64,000 nt of DNA from an uncultured bacterium. GTDB taxonomy: Bacteria; Pseudomonadota; Alphaproteobacteria; Rhodospirillales; Rhodospirillaceae. The first letter of the stretch is position 1, and every line of letters starts with the position of its first letter. Both the position numbers and the translations under genes were made by a program. The notes beneath the pieces were generated by a model. The model was not told the DNA's origin. It did not search any database and was given only the letters and a program-made list of their open reading frames with translations. Below are positions 24,540 to 33,277 of the stretch, in pieces. The stretch is taken from assembly GCA_903888485.1 (NCBI GenBank), contig CAISTS010000055.1, positions 31,568-95,567 of the forward strand, given 5' to 3'.

Positions 24540-27005
24540 CTACATTCCGCACATCAGCGTCATGTCGGTGACGACGCCGTTCGAACTGACGTAATGCTGC
24601 AGAAAGCCGTTGAAGCCATCCTCGAGCTTGACGACGTAGTGCATGGCGCCGCTCGGGCTGACCTGGGCGGCTGTTTCCAGCGCCGCGGACGTGTATTGCC
24701 GCTGGGCATTGGCCGGAATGCTCACCGAAAAGCCGCCGAGGCGCCCGCCGGTGTTGGCGTCGAACACGCCGACCTTGGCGGTCGCCGTACCGCCGCTCGT
24801 GTTGTTGACGATCACTGTGCTGGGATAGCCGGCGTTCGCCAGCACCGATGCGTGCACGGCGATGGCCGTCGTCCCGTCAGGCGCGGCGCCGCCGGCGCAG
24901 GAACTGGCGTTTGACAGCGGTCCCGTACCGCGCATGAGCACGTGCTGGAACGCGCCGTCAAAGCTTGCATCCACCGACACCGTGTACTGCGGATGGGTTG
25001 TCACTCCCGTCTCGGCCTCGATCCGCGCGAGGGGGATTTGCAGTTCGCCGTTCGGCGGAACGCTCGGGCTGGTCCAGCTCGTCAGCGCCTTGCCGTAGTC
25101 GACTTCGTGCAGAGTCACCGTCACGGGTGCGGCGGTCGTTCCGCCGTTATAGAAGCGCAAGTACGACTGCGATGCGGCATTGCTGGCCGAGAATACGTTG
25201 CCCGCGACCACAGGCGTCAGCACCGTGTTGTCGGCGAAACCGCTCGTCGAGCAATGCGCCGTCATGTCGGCAATCAGCCCCGCGCCGACGTCGTCGACCA
25301 GGTGGGCGGTGTAGGCCATGGGGAAGCGGTAATTGGAGGAATTCAGAGCGAAGTGCAACGCATCGACGGTCGCGCCGGCTCCGGTTCCGAGTTCCGTCGC
25401 GAGCGAGACTGCTTGTGCGTGCGGCCCGATCGAACCGTGGTTGGGAGCCTGGGGGCTGTCGATGGTGATCGTTGCCCCACCCGCGGCGCTCCGCAGGATG
25501 AGATTTGGGAAAATCCCGGGCGTGCCGGTGGCATTCGTAAAGACAATGGTGCTGGGGTAGTTCGTCGCCAGACGCGGACCATGCACTCCGACGAAATCCA
25601 CCGGATTGCCGTAGACGCCCCGGCCTCCCGAGCACGAACTGGCGTTGGTGAGCGCACCGTTAGAAAGGTTGAACAGCACGTGCTGGAATGTTCCGTAGAA
25701 GGTCGTACCCGTTACGCGCAGACCATAGGCCGCGGGCCGTGTGAAGCCCGCCGGCGCGGCGGTTTCGAGATCGGCGACCGAGAACTGCTGCGCGGTGCGC
25801 GCTGGAATCACAGGGCTCGTCCAGGTCGCGACGGTGTTGCCGCTCGCGCCGTCGTAGAGCGCGATAGTGATTGTTCCCGGCGTGTTGCCGGTGTTGAGGA
25901 CGCGCAGCAAAGATTGAGTTCCGGCGGACGACGGCGGAAAGACGCCGCCGAGCCGCGCGTCGAATGGGGGAATCTTGTCCGGCGCATAGACCGAGGCGAT
26001 GTATTCAATCGAGGACGCGGCTTGGGTGTCGTCGTTGCCGGACTGGCTCAATGTCAATCGGCAGATGCCGGGCCTGCGAAACGACACCGTCGCGCCCGTC
26101 TCCGTCGCACCCGAAATCGCGCAAACCTTGGGCGCGGTGGAACTGAGCGTCACCGGCAGCCCCGATGACGCCGTCGCCGTGATCGTCTGCGGCGTGTCGC
26201 CGACGGTATATACGTATGACGCTGTCGGCAGTGACGTCGTAATGGTCTGGGTCAAGGCCCCGCCGGTCAGCGCCACGAAGTCGGTTGCTGCTGGCAGAAT
26301 GGGGTTGATAAAGGTCGAGCCACCGCAGGTGAAGCGCGCGGCATCGCGCTCTTCGCGCGTAAAGATCATCTGCTCGCGCGTCGTAATGCCGCGCGCTTGG
26401 TACTGTGCAAAGGCGGCGTCCGTCAGAGTCTCAAAATAGGAGACGTGGTGATAACCCCGGGGCGTATGCACCGCCACCGCGATGTCGGAGTAGGTCTGCG
26501 TGCCGACGTGGTGGCCGAGCTCTTGACCCGCAGTGACGAGCGTTCCCACCGGCAGGTCGACCGTGAGTTCGACGTGAAAGATGTAGAAGGTGAAGGCCGG
26601 CTGCACGTCCGACGTAATCTGAAGCTGCGTGCCGCCGATGGCCTCGTCGAAGCGCCGCGAGATCACGCCCGACGTGGGCGCGTAGATCTTCACGCCCGCG
26701 TCCGGCGCAATGAAGTAATGCTTCATCGAGCGGCAGCGCTCGAGTCCTGAAGGAAAGAAATAGGATTCGGCATTGAACTGCGAGCCGTCCGAAAACTCAT
26801 GACCGACCGCCGAACGGAATTTGGAGATCTGCGTGATCTTGCGCAAATCGATGTAGTTCACATCGACGAATTTCGGCACGCCCAGCGTGGCCCAGTCGTA
26901 GGTCGCGGTGTCGTACTGCGTGAAGGCGGCGTCCGCCGCCGGTTTCCACAACCCTACCGCCAAGGCGGCGAGGAGACACGCGCGCGCGATTTTACGAAGA
27001 AACAT
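24540..27005 (-). CDS. Secreted M23-like protein with C-terminal repeats
   Basis: An 821-residue exported protein (signal peptide ACLLAALAVGLWKPAADA). Residues about 85-190 resemble an M23/LytM peptidase fold (APTSGVISRRFDEAIGGTQL, YIFHVELTVDLPVGTLVTAG, HVGTQTYSDIAVAVHTP), but zinc-ligand completeness cannot be confirmed by eye. A bacterial Ig-like segment follows (VYTVGDTPQTITATASSGLP). Three repeats then each end in a pattern like GTFQHVLFNLSNGALTNASSC, GAFQHVLMRGTGPLSNASSC and GFLQHYVSSNGVVTDMTLMC. The repeats suggest a surface or cell-wall binding role. It stands alone and is divergent from the RNase D gene. Confidence 0.7.
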   Translation of the reverse strand: MFLRKIARACLLAALAVGLWKPAADAAFTQYDTATYDWATLGVPKFVDVNYIDLRKITQISKFRSAVGHEFSDGSQFNAESYFFPSGLERCRSMKHYFIAPDAGVKIYAPTSGVISRRFDEAIGGTQLQITSDVQPAFTFYIFHVELTVDLPVGTLVTAGQELGHHVGTQTYSDIAVAVHTPRGYHHVSYFETLTDAAFAQYQARGITTREQMIFTREERDAARFTCGGSTFINPILPAATDFVALTGGALTQTITTSLPTASYVYTVGDTPQTITATASSGLPVTLSSTAPKVCAISGATETGATVSFRRPGICRLTLSQSGNDDTQAASSIEYIASVYAPDKIPPFDARLGGVFPPSSAGTQSLLRVLNTGNTPGTITIALYDGASGNTVATWTSPVIPARTAQQFSVADLETAAPAGFTRPAAYGLRVTGTTFYGTFQHVLFNLSNGALTNASSCSGGRGVYGNPVDFVGVHGPRLATNYPSTIVFTNATGTPGIFPNLILRSAAGGATITIDSPQAPNHGSIGPHAQAVSLATELGTGAGATVDALHFALNSSNYRFPMAYTAHLVDDVGAGLIADMTAHCSTSGFADNTVLTPVVAGNVFSASNAASQSYLRFYNGGTTAAPVTVTLHEVDYGKALTSWTSPSVPPNGELQIPLARIEAETGVTTHPQYTVSVDASFDGAFQHVLMRGTGPLSNASSCAGGAAPDGTTAIAVHASVLANAGYPSTVIVNNTSGGTATAKVGVFDANTGGRLGGFSVSIPANAQRQYTSAALETAAQVSPSGAMHYVVKLEDGFNGFLQHYVSSNGVVTDMTLMCGM

Positions 27006-27201
27006 GCTCAGCCTGGTTTTCGGAAATGCCCCGTGGCGCTATGTACGTAAGCTCGCCCGCCTTGGATTAAGGGCTCCAAAGATAGCGCAGGCCCATGCGG
27101 CCGGGCAAACACCTGTAAATAATCATAAAATTAACCGTTTGGCGGCAAGGTGTATAAAGCGGTTTTCAACCGGTTTGCGCTCGTATAGACACCTCATCCC
27201 A

Positions 27202-27810
27202 ATGACCAATCACCTGCACCGCGGCGATCTTCCCAGCAACGTCACTTTCACAGGAAGTGTCGCTGTCGACACCGAGACCATGGGGCTGCGCCTGCATCGC
27301 GACCGGCTTTGCTTGGTCCAGCTGTCGGCCGGCGACGGCCATGCGCATCTGGTTCAGATCAATCCGGGTACGCCTTCGCCCCATCTCACGGCCGTGCTGA
27401 GTGACAAAAAACTCGTCAAAATCTTCCACTTTGCGCGCTTCGATCTGGCCATGATCCAGCGCACATTCAAAGTGCGTTGCGAGCCGGTCTATTGCACACG
27501 CACGGCGTCGCGCCTGGTGCGCACCAACACCGACAAACACGGCCTTAAGGACCTCTGCAAGGAACTGCTGGGCATCGAGCTTTCCAAGCAGCAGCAGACC
27601 TCGGACTGGGGCGCGCCGTCGCTCAGCGCAGAACAGATCGACTACGCCGCCGCCGACGTCCTCTATCTGCATCGTCTGAAGGCCGAGATGGAGAAATTGG
27701 TCGAACGGGAGGGCCGGACCGGTCTTCTGGAGGCCTGCCACCGCTTCCTGCCCGATCAGGCCGCCCTTGACCTGGCCGGCTGGGCGGACGATGACATCTT
27801 CGCTCACTAG
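27202..27810 (+). CDS. Ribonuclease D (catalytic domain only)
   Basis: A 202-residue 3'-5' exonuclease of the DEDDy family. Metal-binding motifs are visible: VAVDTETMGLR (Exo I), HFARFDLAMIQ (Exo II) and DYAAADVLYLHRL (Exo III). HGLKDLCKELLGIELSK is also typical of RNase D. It lacks the C-terminal HRDC domains of the 375-residue E. coli enzyme, as in many alphaproteobacterial short forms. It probably trims tRNA and other stable RNA 3' ends. ATG 27202 is chosen; the longer frame upstream is unrelated. Confidence 0.92.
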   Translation: MTNHLHRGDLPSNVTFTGSVAVDTETMGLRLHRDRLCLVQLSAGDGHAHLVQINPGTPSPHLTAVLSDKKLVKIFHFARFDLAMIQRTFKVRCEPVYCTRTASRLVRTNTDKHGLKDLCKELLGIELSKQQQTSDWGAPSLSAEQIDYAAADVLYLHRLKAEMEKLVEREGRTGLLEACHRFLPDQAALDLAGWADDDIFAH

Positions 27811-27979
27811 GGCGCGGGTCTTCGGCTATCCCACTGATTATTAAAATGAATTTATCTAGATTGCGCGGTGCCAAGCCCGCCCGCGCGGTTGACCCCCGGC
27901 CCCTTCCAGCGATACTTTTCGCCTCCCTGTTGCGCGAGCTGCCGGAACGCGAAGCCCCGGTTACCGTTCAGTCATAGCT

Positions 27980-27996
27980 TTGGCACATACTTTGCT
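27980..27996 (+). promoter_or_regulatory. Sigma-54 promoter before kdsD
   Basis: TTGGCACATACTTTGCT carries the TTGGCAC and TTGCT boxes with GG (27982-27983) and GC (27994-27995) exactly ten bases apart, a full match to the core consensus. Predicted transcription start is near 28007, upstream of the kdsD-lptC-lptA-lptB-rpoN operon. Confidence 0.75.
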
Positions 27997-28016
27997 TAGA
28001 AACGCGCCTCGCGGTA

Positions 28017-29048
28017 TTGGATCGCCGCGGGGAAACAAGGAACACGGCCATCTCGTCCATCGGATCCAGCAAGGCGTCCACGCCGTCTAAGAATGCCACC
28101 ACCGACGACGTGGCGGCGGGCCGGCGCGTGCTCGAGCACGCCAAGGCCGGGCTGCAGGCGCTGTCCGACGGGCTGGGCGCAGACTTTGTCGCCGCCGTCG
28201 GCATCTTCTCGGCGGTCACGGGGCGTGTTGTCGTCAGCGGCGTCGGCAAGAGCGGCCATGTCGGGCGCAAGATCGCGGCCACGCTGGCCTCCACGGGCAC
28301 GCCGGCGTTCTTTGTGCACGCCGGCGAAGCCAGCCACGGCGATCTCGGCATGGTCGCCAAGGGCGACGCCATCCTGGCCATCTCCAATTCCGGCGAAGTC
28401 GTCGAGCTGCACGACATCATCGCCTACGCCAAGCGCTTCGACATTCCGCTGGTGGCCATTACCAGCAAGCCGTCCTCAACCCTGGCGCAGGCCGCGAGTG
28501 TGACGCTGCTGCTGCCGCCCGTCTCCGAAGCCTGCACCATCACTTCGGCGCCGACGACCTCAACCACCATGACGCTGGCGCTCGGCGATGCGCTCGCGGT
28601 CGCGCTGCTCGAGCGCCGCGGCTTCACCGCCGACGACTACCGCGTATTCCATCCCGGCGGCCAGCTCGGCCGCAAGCTGCTGAAAGTCCGCGAGCTGATG
28701 CACGCCGGCGACGAGGTGCCGCTTGTATCGCCCACTACACCCATGTCCGACGTGGTCTTGGTAATGACCAAGAAGACCTTCGGTGTCGCGGGCGTTGTCG
28801 ATGCCGGCGGAGACCTCATCGGCATCGTTACCGACGGCGATTTGCGCCGCCGCCTGACCGATATCTTCAAGCTCACCGCCGGCGAGGTCATGACGAAAGA
28901 TCCTAAGACCACGCCGCCGTCCGCCTTTGCCGCCGAGGCCATGCGCCGCATGAACGAGTGGAAGATCACCAGCGTGTTCGTGGTCGATGACGGCAAGCCG
29001 GTCGGCATCCTGCGCATGCACGATATCCTCAGGGCGGGCGCGGTATGA
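28017..29048 (+). CDS. kdsD: D-arabinose 5-phosphate isomerase (KdsD/GutQ/KpsF family)
   Basis: A 343-residue enzyme converting ribulose 5-phosphate to arabinose 5-phosphate, the first step of KDO synthesis for lipopolysaccharide. An SIS domain (VVVSGVGKSGHVGRKIAATL, ISNSGEVVEL, SPTTP) is followed by two CBS domains (GVAGVVDAGGDLIGIVTDGD, ITSVFVVDDGKPVGILRMHD). The start is uncertain: TTG 28017 is only about 10 bases from the predicted sigma-54 transcription start, and GTG 28110 is an alternative that keeps most of the SIS domain. It overlaps lptC by four bases, beginning the LPS transport operon. Confidence 0.92.
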   Translation: MDRRGETRNTAISSIGSSKASTPSKNATTDDVAAGRRVLEHAKAGLQALSDGLGADFVAAVGIFSAVTGRVVVSGVGKSGHVGRKIAATLASTGTPAFFVHAGEASHGDLGMVAKGDAILAISNSGEVVELHDIIAYAKRFDIPLVAITSKPSSTLAQAASVTLLLPPVSEACTITSAPTTSTTMTLALGDALAVALLERRGFTADDYRVFHPGGQLGRKLLKVRELMHAGDEVPLVSPTTPMSDVVLVMTKKTFGVAGVVDAGGDLIGIVTDGDLRRRLTDIFKLTAGEVMTKDPKTTPPSAFAAEAMRRMNEWKITSVFVVDDGKPVGILRMHDILRAGAV

Positions 29049-29731
29049 CCGAGCACAAGCCGGGCGACACGCCGATCTGGGAGCCGCGCGAAACCGCGGT
29101 TGCGCGCGAAGTCGCCCAGTACAGCCGCTTCGTCTCGTGGATGAAACTCGCGCTGCCGATTGCGGCGGGTCTGTTGCTCCTGCTCGTCGTTGTGCTGCCG
29201 CAGTTCCGCGGCGAAGACGAGCGCTTCCGTGTTGGGACGAATCTCGTCAAAGGCGGCGGGAACGATACGCTCAGCATGACCAACGCGCGTTACTTCGGCA
29301 CCGACGACGAGGGTCAGCCCTTCCAGGTCACCGCCGCGGGCGTGCGCCAGCAGGAACGCGGCGATGACTCCGTCAACCTGGTCTCGCCCAAGGCCGAGAT
29401 CAATCTCAACAACGGCGACTATATGTCGGCCGCGGCGTCCTATGGCCTTTATGACCGCGATAACCAGAAGCTCGATCTCGGCGGCCAGGTGACGGTGTTC
29501 CAGGGCGACGGCAACCAGCTCACCACCACGGCCGCCATCGTCAAACTCAAGGAAGGCACCGCCAGCGGACGCGAGCCCGTGAGCGGCGAGGGGCCGCTCG
29601 GCACCATGCAGGCCTCGGGTGGTTTCGATCTCACCGACCGCGGCCGCAATATCAAGTTCTATGGCCCGGGCAAGCTGACCATCAATCGCGGGGCCTCACC
29701 CCCCGCACCGCCTGCGGAAGCGAAACAATGA
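29045..29731 (+). CDS. lptC: LPS export ABC transporter periplasmic protein LptC
   Basis: A 228-residue bitopic protein with one membrane helix (WMKLALPIAAGLLLLLVVVL, about residues 32-51) and a periplasmic LptC beta-jellyroll containing QVTAAGVRQQ, SPKAEINLNNGDYMSA and GGQVTVFQGDG. It links the LptBFG inner-membrane extractor to the LptA bridge. Start and stop overlap kdsD and lptA by ATGA, so the operon is tightly coupled. A Pro/Ala-rich tail closes it. Confidence 0.92.
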   Translation: MTEHKPGDTPIWEPRETAVAREVAQYSRFVSWMKLALPIAAGLLLLLVVVLPQFRGEDERFRVGTNLVKGGGNDTLSMTNARYFGTDDEGQPFQVTAAGVRQQERGDDSVNLVSPKAEINLNNGDYMSAAASYGLYDRDNQKLDLGGQVTVFQGDGNQLTTTAAIVKLKEGTASGREPVSGEGPLGTMQASGGFDLTDRGRNIKFYGPGKLTINRGASPPAPPAEAKQ

Positions 29732-30639
29732 AGCTCCGGTACGCAATGGCTCTCGCAACTGCTGCGATGTTCGCGGCGCAGGCGCAGGCGCAGTCGCTGA
29801 AATTCGGCGGCGACCGCGCGATCGACGTCACCGCCGAGGGCGGCTTCGAAGTACAGCAAGACAACAAGCGCGTCATCGCCCGCGGCAACGCCAAGGCCGT
29901 GCAAGGAGAAGTCACCGTCGTAGGTGACGAACTGATCGCCGACTACCGCACCAAGGCCGACGGCTCCACGGAAGTCTACCGCGTCTTCGCGAGCGGCAAC
30001 GTCAGTATGAAATCGACCAGTGAAACCGCCTCCGGCGACACCGCGATATACGACTTCGATAAGGGCGTGCTCGTGCTCGAGGGCAAGACCGTCACGCTGG
30101 TCAATCCCGAAGGCTCGGTCACTGCGCACCAAGCGCTGCAGTATTGGGCCAACGAACGTGTCGCTGTCGCCGAAGGCAATGCCGTCGCGGTCGATAAGGA
30201 CAAGCGCACGCTGGCCGCCGACAAGCTGATCGCCTTTTTCAAGCAAGACGCCGCAGCCGCCAAGACCGAAGGCAGCAAGCCCGTGTTGCCGGGCAACCGC
30301 GGCGATATCGAGCTGTTGCAGGGCTTCGGCAACGTGCGCATGCAAACTGCCAAGGAAATCGTACGCGGCAACCGCGGCACGTACAACCTAGCGACCGGCG
30401 TCGCTACGCTCGACGGCGATGTGAAGATCACTCAGAACAACAACCAGCTCGGCGGCGGCTTCGCGGTCGTCAACGTGCGCGGCGGCACCAGCCGGCTCTT
30501 TGCCAATGCCCAGCAAGCCGGCATGCAAAGTGTGCGCGAGAACGGCCGCGTCGCGGCGCTGATCGCGCCCAGCACGCAGAAAGACACTCCGCCCGCGACT
30601 GCTCCCGCAGCCGCGCCCGCCGCGCCCGCCAAGCGATAA
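29728..30639 (+). CDS. lptA: LPS transport periplasmic protein LptA
   Basis: A 303-residue protein with a cleavable signal peptide (AMALATAAMFAAQAQAQS) and an OstA/LptA beta-jellyroll: IDVTAEGGFEVQQDNKRVIA, GNAKAVQGEVTVVGDELIAD, GDTAIYDFDKGVLVLEGKTV. It forms the periplasmic bridge carrying LPS from LptC to LptD. It is longer than the 185-residue E. coli protein, with an additional OstA-like unit and an Ala/Pro-rich tail, as in other alphaproteobacteria. It overlaps lptC by four bases. Confidence 0.92.
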   Translation: MKLRYAMALATAAMFAAQAQAQSLKFGGDRAIDVTAEGGFEVQQDNKRVIARGNAKAVQGEVTVVGDELIADYRTKADGSTEVYRVFASGNVSMKSTSETASGDTAIYDFDKGVLVLEGKTVTLVNPEGSVTAHQALQYWANERVAVAEGNAVAVDKDKRTLAADKLIAFFKQDAAAAKTEGSKPVLPGNRGDIELLQGFGNVRMQTAKEIVRGNRGTYNLATGVATLDGDVKITQNNNQLGGGFAVVNVRGGTSRLFANAQQAGMQSVRENGRVAALIAPSTQKDTPPATAPAAAPAAPAKR

Positions 30640-30651
30640 GAAGGACTTGGA

Positions 30652-31428
30652 ATGACCCCCGACACGCTTCCGGAAACGCGCGCGGCTGCACCGCAGCCGG
30701 TCCCCGAGACCGGCCTCGTCGTGCGCAATCTCGGCAAGACCTTCAAGAGCCGCCCTGTGCTGCGCGACGTGAGCTTGTCCGTCAAACGCGGCGAAGCGGT
30801 CGGTCTGCTCGGACCCAACGGCGCCGGCAAGACAACGTCGTTCTATTGCGTGACCGGCCTCATCAGCCCCGACCAGGGCAAGATCTATCTCGACGGCCAG
30901 GACATCACGGCACTGCCGATGTACCGCCGCGCGCGTCTCGGCATCGGTTATCTGCCGCAGGAAGCCTCGATCTTCCGCGGCATGACGGTCGAGGGTAACA
31001 TCCGCGCTGTTGCCGAAGTGGTTGAGACCGACAAGGCCGCGCAGGGCGAGTTGGTCGATGCGCTATTGCGCGAGTTTTCCATCGAGCACTTGCGCCGCTC
31101 GCCGGCGCTCGCTCTCTCCGGCGGCGAACGCCGCCGCTGCGAGATCGCACGCGCGCTGGCCTCACGGCCCAGCTTCATTCTGCTCGACGAACCGCTCGCC
31201 GGCATCGATCCCATTGCGGTGGGCGAAATCCGCGAGATGGTTTCTCACCTCAAGGACCGTGGGCTCGGTGTGCTCATCACCGATCACAACGTGCGCGAGA
31301 CCCTGGACATCATCGACCGCGCCTACATCCTGCACGAAGGCACCGTACTCTTCGAAGGCAGCCCGTCGGAGATCGTCGCCCACGAAGGCGTGCGGCGCGT
31401 CTATCTCGGCGAACGCTTCAGTCTCTAA
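30652..31428 (+). CDS. lptB: LPS export ABC transporter ATPase LptB
   Basis: A 258-residue ABC ATPase. Walker A GPNGAGKTTSFY lies at about residue 54, the Q-loop is in GYLPQEASIFRGM, the signature is LSGGERRRCEIARALA, Walker B is FILLDEPLAGIDP, and the switch His lies in ITDHNVRETLD. These are LptB hallmarks. It powers LPS extraction with LptF and LptG. It follows lptA by 12 bases and is followed by rpoN after about 100 bases. Confidence 0.95.
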   Translation: MTPDTLPETRAAAPQPVPETGLVVRNLGKTFKSRPVLRDVSLSVKRGEAVGLLGPNGAGKTTSFYCVTGLISPDQGKIYLDGQDITALPMYRRARLGIGYLPQEASIFRGMTVEGNIRAVAEVVETDKAAQGELVDALLREFSIEHLRRSPALALSGGERRRCEIARALASRPSFILLDEPLAGIDPIAVGEIREMVSHLKDRGLGVLITDHNVRETLDIIDRAYILHEGTVLFEGSPSEIVAHEGVRRVYLGERFSL

Positions 31429-31490
31429 AGTTTTTTTGATCGGGAGACTCCGGGAGGATGTCACCACATCTTAAACTTTCCCAATCAGAG

Positions 31491-31506
31491 TGGACCGATT
31501 CTTGCA
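31491..31506 (+). promoter_or_regulatory. Weak sigma-54-like element before rpoN
   Basis: TGGACCGATTCTTGCA has GG and GC ten bases apart and a full TTGCA box, but the -24 box reads TGGACC instead of TGGCAC. If used, transcription would start near 31517, 16 bases before rpoN. Confidence 0.35.
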
Positions 31507-31532
31507 TGAAAGGTCGCCGGTAAACCCACGTC

Positions 31533-33017
31533 ATGGCTCTCGCGCCACGCTTAGATCTCAGGCAGAGCCAAAGCCTGGTCATTACCCCGCAGCTGCAGCA
31601 GGCGATCAAGCTGTTGCAGCTCTCGGCCGTGGAACTGGCTGAGTACGTCGAAGAAGAACTCACCACCAATCCCCTACTCGAGACCGACGAAACGTCCGAC
31701 GGCGGCGCGCTGGTCGAGAGCATGGGCAACGGCGAGGACCGCAACGACGAGGTCTCCGTCATCGACGCCGTCGACGGCCAGGACGAAAGTCCGCTGGACG
31801 CCGAACATGCCGTCGATACGGACACCGCGCTCGGCGGCGACAGCATGGATACGCACAGCGCCGAGACCTGGGGAAGCGGCGGCGCCGGCGGCGAGATGCC
31901 CGACCTCGAGCGCACCGTGGCCGATGCGCCCGACCTGCGCAGTCATCTCGTGCAGCAGCTCAATCTCTCCGTCGTCGAGCCCGGCGACCGGCTCATCGGC
32001 ATTTATCTCATCGACCAGCTCGACGAGAGCGGCTACCTACGCGTGCCTCTGGATGAAGTGGCAGAGCAGCTCGGCGCAGAGCCCGCACGCGTTTCCCGCA
32101 TCCTCGCGCTGCTGCAGCGCTTCGATCCCGCCGGGATCTTCGCGCGCGATCTGAAAGAATGCCTGCGCCTGCAGCTCGAGGATCGCAATCGCTTCGACCC
32201 CGCCATGGCGGCTTTCGTCGCGAACATTGAATTGCTCGCCGCGCGCGACATCAAGAAGCTGCGCGAGATCTGCGGCGTGTCGATGGAGGATATTCAAGAC
32301 ATGATCGCCGAAGTGCGGGCGCTCGACCCCAAGCCCGCACTGCGCTTCGAGCGCGCGGTCAGCGAGTCCGTCATCCCCGACGTCATCATGAGCGCCCGCC
32401 CTGACGGCGGGTGGCGCGTTGAGCTCAACACCGACACCTTGCCGCGCGTGCTGGTCAACCGCAGCTATATCAGCGAGATCCGTGCGCAGGTCAGCAAGAC
32501 AGAGAAGGAGTTCCTCGCCGACAAGCTCCAGTCGGCCAACTGGCTGATCAAGGCGCTGCATCAGCGCGCCGAGACAATCCTCAAGGTGGCGACCGAACTC
32601 GTCAAACAGCAGGAGGCGTTCTTCCGCCACGGCATCACGCACTTGCGCCCGCTCATCCTGCGCGATGTGGCCGACGCCATCGAAATGCACGAAAGCACCG
32701 TGAGCCGCGTGACCACCAACAAATACATGGCCACACCGCGCGGCATTTTCGAGCTGAAGTATTTCTTCACGCAAGGGTTGCCATCGGCGAGCGGCGCCGA
32801 AGCGCATTCGGCCGAGGCCGTGCGCCACCGCATCAAGACGCTCATCGATAACGAAGCCGTCACGGACGTGCTGTCCGACGACCGCCTCGTGGATATTCTG
32901 CGCGAAGGCGGCGTGGAGGTGGCGCGGCGTACCGTCGCCAAGTACCGGGATTCTCTCAATATTCCATCCTCCGTGCAGCGCCGGCGGGACAAGGCTGCGG
33001 GATTTAATCTGCGTTAA
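31533..33017 (+). CDS. rpoN: RNA polymerase sigma-54 factor RpoN
   Basis: A 494-residue sigma-54. Region I is the Gln/Leu-rich activator-interacting segment (QSLVITPQLQQAIKLLQLSA), followed by an acidic region II and the core-binding domain. HLRPLILRDVADAIEMHEST is the conserved region III helix-turn-helix area, and the RpoN box ARRTVAKYRD recognises the -24 element. It directs transcription that needs AAA+ activators. Two consensus sigma-54 promoters lie in this window, one at the head of its own operon. ptsN follows after a 260-base gap. Confidence 0.96.
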   Translation: MALAPRLDLRQSQSLVITPQLQQAIKLLQLSAVELAEYVEEELTTNPLLETDETSDGGALVESMGNGEDRNDEVSVIDAVDGQDESPLDAEHAVDTDTALGGDSMDTHSAETWGSGGAGGEMPDLERTVADAPDLRSHLVQQLNLSVVEPGDRLIGIYLIDQLDESGYLRVPLDEVAEQLGAEPARVSRILALLQRFDPAGIFARDLKECLRLQLEDRNRFDPAMAAFVANIELLAARDIKKLREICGVSMEDIQDMIAEVRALDPKPALRFERAVSESVIPDVIMSARPDGGWRVELNTDTLPRVLVNRSYISEIRAQVSKTEKEFLADKLQSANWLIKALHQRAETILKVATELVKQQEAFFRHGITHLRPLILRDVADAIEMHESTVSRVTTNKYMATPRGIFELKYFFTQGLPSASGAEAHSAEAVRHRIKTLIDNEAVTDVLSDDRLVDILREGGVEVARRTVAKYRDSLNIPSSVQRRRDKAAGFNLR

Positions 33018-33034
33018 CAAGCGCCCCCGAATTC

Positions 33035-33063
33035 TTGACTTCATCAGGGGTCGCGCCTATGTT
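33035..33063 (+). promoter_or_regulatory. Sigma-70 promoter before ptsN
   Basis: TTGACT (33035-33040) and TATGTT (33058-33063) are spaced by 17 bases. It would give a leader of about 205 bases before ptsN that includes a strong hairpin (33114-33139). Confidence 0.55.
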
Positions 33064-33113
33064 CCGCCACCTTTTTGGCCTGGGGGCCAAGCCCGATACA
33101 TGATGGGCACCCA

Positions 33114-33139
33114 GCGCCGCTGTCCCGGAGACGCGGCGC
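33114..33139 (+). other. Hairpin in the ptsN leader
   Basis: GCGCCGC (33114-33120) pairs with GCGGCGC (33133-33139), extended by GTC/GAC around a CCGGA loop with one unpaired T. No T-run follows, so it is more likely a structural or regulatory leader element than a terminator. No gene is seen in the leader; the hpf gene often found between rpoN and ptsN is absent. Confidence 0.5.
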
Positions 33140-33277
33140 AACTGAACCGACACTGAAAAAGAAGAAGACGCGTTTGTCCGTTCACATGAGGATCTCGTTT
33201 ATCTCCACAGCGGCATAGTTGCGCGCGTGGCGGACCTTGCGCCGCGCTGTACGCGTTGTGGTGATTGAAGGCACGAC

